NCBI GenBank assembly: GCA_937916565.1 | Contig: CALFSR010000055.1 | Span: 1 to 16,963, forward strand | Direction: 5' to 3' | DNA: 16,963 bases | Source of the DNA: an uncultured Bacillota bacterium | Lineage (GTDB): Bacteria > Bacillota > Limnochordia > Limnochordales > ZCTH02-B6 | In this document: positions 13,682-16,963 of the stretch, in pieces | Layout of the letters: every line of letters begins with the position of its first letter | How positions within the stretch are numbered: position 1 is the stretch's first letter | Made by a program: the position numbers and the translations under genes | Notes under the pieces: generated by a model | What the model was told of the DNA's origin: nothing | Seen by the model: only the letters and a program-made list of their open reading frames with translations | The model's database searches: none

Positions 13682-14911
13682 ATGCCGCAAGTCGTCCGTT
13701 CCGGCGACTACGATCTGGACCTGGAAGAGCTGCAGATCGACGCCGAAGGCGATCGCATGACGCTCAGCGTCGGCCCGCACCATCCGAGCACCCACGGCGT
13801 GCTGCGGGTGATCCTCGAGATCGAGGGCGAGCGCATCGTCAAGGCCGTGCCGGAGATTGGTTTCTTGCATACGGGCATCGAGAAGCAGGCGGAGCAGCTC
13901 AACTGGACGCAGGCGATCACCGTCATCGACCGTGCAGATTACCTGGCGCCCTTGTCCAACAACCTGGGGTATGTGCTCGCGGTGGAGAAGCTGCTGGGAG
14001 TCGAGGTGCCCCCGCGGGCCCGCATCCTGCGGGTGCTGTTTACGGAGTTGCAGCGTATCGCGAGCCACCTCGTGTGGCTCGGGACGACCGGCCTCGACAT
14101 CGGGTCCCAGAGCGTGCTCATGTACTGCTTCGACCTGCGGGAGAGCATCCTGGACCTTTTTGAAGAGGCGGCGGGCGCGCGCTTGCACCCGAGCTTTTTC
14201 CGGGTTGGAGGCCTCGCCCAGGACATCCCCGAAGGGTTTGAGGAGCTGGCCCGGCGCAGCTTGGCGCGGGTGCCCGAGCGCATCCGGGAGATCCGGAACA
14301 TCCTGGATGAGAACCCCATCTGGATCGACCGGCTCAAGGGCGTTGGCTCCATTTCCGCGGAACAGGCCATCGCCTGGGGCGTCACCGGTCCCAACCTGCG
14401 GGCTTGCGGCGTCCCCTATGACGTGCGCAAGGCGTACCCGTACGCGGGCTACGAGGAGTTCGATTTCGCCGTGCCCGTGGGCGAGCACGGCGACTGCTAC
14501 GATCGCTACATCGTCCGGGTCGAGGAGATTCTCGAGTCCTACAGCATCTGCGTGCAGGCGCTGGCGCGGCTGCCCAAGGGGCCGGTGATGGTGGATGACC
14601 GCAAGATCGCCCGGCCGCCCAAGCACGAGGTGCGGCAGAGCATGGAATCCCTCATCCACCATTTTAAGCTTGTCTCCTACGGCTTTGATGTCCCCGCGGG
14701 AGAGGTGTACCAGGCGATTGAGAGCCCGCGGGGCGAGATTGGGTTCTACGTCGTTTCGAGCGGCAAGAACAAGCCGTGGCGGGTGCGCATCCGGCCGCCG
14801 GCGTTTTACAACGTCTTTGCGATGCCCGTCATGATGCAGGGTGCGCTGCTCGCGGACATGGTGGCCGTCATCGCCAGCGTCGACCCGGTGTTTGGGGAGG
14901 TGGACCGATGA
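13682..14911 (+). CDS. nuoD: NADH-quinone oxidoreductase subunit D
   Basis: This 409-residue protein is the 49-kDa subunit, which builds the quinone-binding cavity with NuoB. The signature VGPHHPSTHGV (30-40) holds the quinone-site histidines. IGFLHTGIEKQAE, RADYLAP and the C-terminal block FYNVFAMPVMMQG...DPVFGEVDR ending at the last residue are all typical. The hydrogenase-type nickel cysteines are absent, as in all complex I members. It starts 2 bases after nuoC, and its stop overlaps the nuoE start. Confidence 0.96.
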   Translation: MPQVVRSGDYDLDLEELQIDAEGDRMTLSVGPHHPSTHGVLRVILEIEGERIVKAVPEIGFLHTGIEKQAEQLNWTQAITVIDRADYLAPLSNNLGYVLAVEKLLGVEVPPRARILRVLFTELQRIASHLVWLGTTGLDIGSQSVLMYCFDLRESILDLFEEAAGARLHPSFFRVGGLAQDIPEGFEELARRSLARVPERIREIRNILDENPIWIDRLKGVGSISAEQAIAWGVTGPNLRACGVPYDVRKAYPYAGYEEFDFAVPVGEHGDCYDRYIVRVEEILESYSICVQALARLPKGPVMVDDRKIARPPKHEVRQSMESLIHHFKLVSYGFDVPAGEVYQAIESPRGEIGFYVVSSGKNKPWRVRIRPPAFYNVFAMPVMMQGALLADMVAVIASVDPVFGEVDR

Positions 14912-15513
14912 GCGCTCAAGCGACCTCCGGCCGGGCCAAGGGCCGCAAGGCCAGAGCGGAAACGCCGTGGTGGGAGCGGCGGGCGGCGGACATCGACCGC
15001 CTCATCGCCCGCTATCCCAAGTCGCGCTCGGCGCTTATGGGTCTTTTGTGGATGGCCCAGGAGGAGCGCGGCTGGGTTTCGCCGGAGGACATGGAGTTCA
15101 TCGGCCAACGCCTCGGCGTCTCCCGGGCTTACGTCGAGTCGACGTGCTCGTTTTATTCGCTGTACCACCGCAAGCCGGCTGGCCGCTACACAATTACCGT
15201 GTGCGGCAACATCATGTGCGGGCTCTCCGGGGGCGAGGCCCTGACGCGCCACTTGGAGCAGCGGCTCGGCGTCAAGGTAGGGGAGACGACCCCTGATGGA
15301 CTGTTTACGCTGCTCGTCACCGGCGAGTGCGTCGCCGCCTGCGACGGCGCACCGGCGTTGCAGATCAATGAAGAGTACTTCCACAAGGTGACCCCCGAGC
15401 GGGCGGACCAGATCGTGCAAGCGCTGCGGAACGGGGCCAACCTGGTCGAGCTTTCCGAGCGCATCGGCCTGACGGCGCCCGGGGCCGTATGGGAAGCGGG
15501 GGAGCGCGCGTGA
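14908..15513 (+). CDS. nuoE: NADH-quinone oxidoreductase subunit E
   Basis: This 201-residue subunit of the NADH-oxidising module has a thioredoxin-like fold with a 2Fe-2S cluster. The four ligands have the standard spacing: Cys99 and Cys104 (VCGNIMC) and Cys141 and Cys145 (ECVAAC). An extra Cys80 lies in the STCSFYSLY segment, where many relatives have Thr or Ala. The first 20 residues are a basic extension, and about 40 residues trail the domain. The ATG overlaps the nuoD stop as ATGA, with GGGGAGGTGG just upstream. Confidence 0.94.
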   Translation: MSAQATSGRAKGRKARAETPWWERRAADIDRLIARYPKSRSALMGLLWMAQEERGWVSPEDMEFIGQRLGVSRAYVESTCSFYSLYHRKPAGRYTITVCGNIMCGLSGGEALTRHLEQRLGVKVGETTPDGLFTLLVTGECVAACDGAPALQINEEYFHKVTPERADQIVQALRNGANLVELSERIGLTAPGAVWEAGERA

Positions 15514-16796
15514 AGTACGAAAAGGTCCTTACCAAAGGCATCGGCGAGGTGGACCTGACCCGCATCGAAAACTACGAGGCCCAAGGCGGTTACCAGGCGC
15601 TGCGGAAAGCCCTGACCGGCATGACGCCGGCGGACGTCCACGCCGAGGTCAAAAAGGCCAACCTGCGGGGCCGCGGCGGCGCGGGCTTTCCCGCAGGCGT
15701 GAAGTGGGGCTTTCTGCCCGAGGACGGCCGGCCGCGGTATTTGTGCTGCAACGCCGATGAGAGCGAGCCGGGCACGTTCAACAACCGGATGCTCATCGAG
15801 TACAACCCGCACCTTCTGATCGAGGGCATCCTGCTCGCCGCGTACGCGGTCCGCGCCGCCCGGTCTTTCATCTATATTCGCGGTGAGTTCCGAAAGGGCT
15901 ACCGGGTGCTCATGGACGCGATCGAGCAGGCCCGGGCCAAAGGGTACGTGGGCGACCGCATCCTGGGTACCGACTACTCCCAGGAGATCGTTGTGCACCG
16001 CGGGGCCGGCGCTTACATCTGCGGCGAGGAAACCGGACTGCTCAGCTCGCTGGAAGGCGGCCGGGGCGAGCCCCGCAACAAGCCGCCCTTCCCGGCGGTG
16101 GCCGGCCTGTACGGCATGCCGACGGTAATCAACAACGTGGAAACGCTGTGCAACGTGCCCTTCATCATCAGCCGGGGCGCGGACTGGTTCCTCAGCATCG
16201 GCACCGAAAAGAGCCCCGGAACGAAGCTCTTTTCGGTCAGCGGAGCGGTCAACCGGCCGGGCAACTACGAACTGCCGCTGGGCATCACCCTCCGGGAGCT
16301 CATCGACGTCGCCGGCGGCATGCGGCCCGGCAGCAAGCTCAAGGCGGTGCAGCCGGGCGGCGCGAGCTCGCCCGTCCTTTTGCCGGAGCATTTGGACATC
16401 CCGCTGGACTTTGACTCGGTCCAGCAGGCCGGGTCGATCCTGGGCACCGCGGGCGTCATGGTGTTTGACCAGAACGTCTGCATGGTGCGGACCGCGCTGT
16501 ATTACGCGGACTTCTTCAGCCACGAGTCGTGCGGCCAGTGTACGCCGTGCCGCGAGGGGACGGCGTGGACGGCCCGGCTGCTGCGCAAGATCGAGCGGGG
16601 CGAGGGGACCCGGGAGGACATTGAGATCCTCAAGAGCCTGCGCACGACCATGAGCGGGACGACGATCTGCCTCTTGTCCGACTTCTCCATCACGTACCTG
16701 CAGTCGGTGCTGAAGCACTTCGCCGACGAGTTTGAAGCCCACATCCAAGGGCACGCCTGCCTCGCGGAGCGTCCCCGGGAGGTGCGTAGCGCATGA
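15510..16796 (+). CDS. nuoF: NADH-quinone oxidoreductase subunit F
   Basis: This 428-residue subunit binds NADH, FMN and a 4Fe-4S cluster and is the entry point for electrons. The NADH/FMN motifs are GRGGAGFPAG (54-63), CNADESEPGTFNNR and GAGAYICGEETGLLSSLEG (from about 165). Cluster ligands are Cys341, Cys344 and Cys347 (SCGQCTPCREG) and Cys387 (TTICLLSDF). GTG 15510 overlaps the nuoE stop as GTGA, with a GGGGGAG Shine-Dalgarno upstream; an in-frame ATG at 15489 lies before that Shine-Dalgarno. The stop overlaps the nuoG start. NAD-reducing hydrogenase or formate dehydrogenase beta subunits are similar, but the nuoA-D context decides. Confidence 0.96.
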   Translation: MKYEKVLTKGIGEVDLTRIENYEAQGGYQALRKALTGMTPADVHAEVKKANLRGRGGAGFPAGVKWGFLPEDGRPRYLCCNADESEPGTFNNRMLIEYNPHLLIEGILLAAYAVRAARSFIYIRGEFRKGYRVLMDAIEQARAKGYVGDRILGTDYSQEIVVHRGAGAYICGEETGLLSSLEGGRGEPRNKPPFPAVAGLYGMPTVINNVETLCNVPFIISRGADWFLSIGTEKSPGTKLFSVSGAVNRPGNYELPLGITLRELIDVAGGMRPGSKLKAVQPGGASSPVLLPEHLDIPLDFDSVQQAGSILGTAGVMVFDQNVCMVRTALYYADFFSHESCGQCTPCREGTAWTARLLRKIERGEGTREDIEILKSLRTTMSGTTICLLSDFSITYLQSVLKHFADEFEAHIQGHACLAERPREVRSA

Positions 16797-16963
16797 GCGA
16801 CATGGTCACCTTGACCATCGACGGACGCCAAGTGCAGGTGCCCAAGGGGATGGGCCTCGTGGAAGCCGCCGCCTTGGCCGGCGTCGAGATCCCGATCTTC
16901 TGTCACCATTCCAAGCTCGATCCCGTCGGCGTATGCCGCATGTGCCTGGTGGAGGTGGAGGGG
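16793..16963 (+). CDS. nuoG: NADH-quinone oxidoreductase subunit G, N-terminal part (3' end outside window)
   Basis: The first 57 residues are present; the frame is open at the window edge. They form the start of a 2Fe-2S ferredoxin domain with Cys37, Cys48 and Cys51 (C-x10-C-x2-C, ending GVCRMCLVEVEG), as in NuoG and its NAD-linked hydrogenase and formate dehydrogenase relatives. The ATG overlaps the nuoF stop as ATGA. The operon order predicts NuoG, the large cluster-bearing subunit. Confidence 0.9.
   Translation, partial: MSDMVTLTIDGRQVQVPKGMGLVEAAALAGVEIPIFCHHSKLDPVGVCRMCLVEVEG

Noticed and set aside
13604..14662. Minus-strand open frame of 352 codons opposite nuoD
   Set aside because: It lies wholly against conserved nuoD coding sequence and has low-complexity shadow composition.
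15186..16754. Long minus-strand open frame (522 codons) opposite nuoE and nuoF
   Set aside because: It is the same kind of shadow: the opposite strand encodes NuoE and NuoF with all ligands intact, and the antisense translation has no recognisable domain.
1..16963. CRISPR array, insertion sequence, tRNA or rRNA
   Set aside because: No regularly spaced repeats, transposase motifs, terminal inverted repeats or tRNA-like cloverleaf with a T-loop GTTCGAATC-type sequence were seen on either strand.

Overview
The window comes from a bacterial chromosome with clearly high G+C and dense gene packing. Starts are often GTG or TTG, and Shine-Dalgarno sequences are strong (GGAGG or AAGGGG types). AddA, rather than RecBCD or AdnAB, together with a SpoVB-type flippase and a Firmicutes-style tdh-kbl pair, points to a high-G+C member of the Bacillota, of the Symbiobacterium, Thermaerobacter or Limnochorda kind. 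That placement is inference; no rRNA gene lies in the window.

Layout. (1) Bases 3-1103 hold the 3' end of addA, including the whole nuclease domain. (2) A minus-strand block carries an MFS permease gene (1038-2279), whose 3' end overlaps addA tail to tail, and a SpoVB/MurJ-like flippase gene (2445-3830). (3) Plus-strand adenosine deaminase (4025-5065) is followed by a conserved-looking gene of unknown function (5200-6039) with its own near-consensus promoter and a duplicated sequence in its leader. (4) trpS (6058-7053, minus) diverges from a SAM hydroxide adenosyltransferase gene (7271-7999, plus), which overlaps tail to tail with a DUF4340-type membrane-anchored protein gene (7955-8635, minus). 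(5) tdh (8861-9898) and kbl (9949-11142) form a pair that converts threonine to glycine plus acetyl-CoA. (6) A second unknown gene with a coiled-coil tail lies at 11267-12094. (7) From 12245 to the window end runs the start of a complex I operon, nuoA-B-C-D-E-F-G, with most genes overlapping by 4 bases; nuoG is cut off.

The most informative regulatory element is an 18-base dyad, TTGTGATGATTTTCACAA (12202-12219), in the leader of the nuo operon just downstream of a good sigma-A promoter (12130-12159). It matches the operator of Rex, the NADH/NAD+-sensing repressor, almost perfectly. This suggests that an NADH-oxidising complex I, complete with nuoEFG, is controlled by the cell's own NADH redox state.

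Most genes are recognisable housekeeping or metabolic functions. I saw no mobile element, CRISPR array, tRNA or rRNA, and no clear new multi-gene system. The undescribed material is the two unknown genes (5200-6039 and 11267-12094), the leader repeat, and several candidate control sites.
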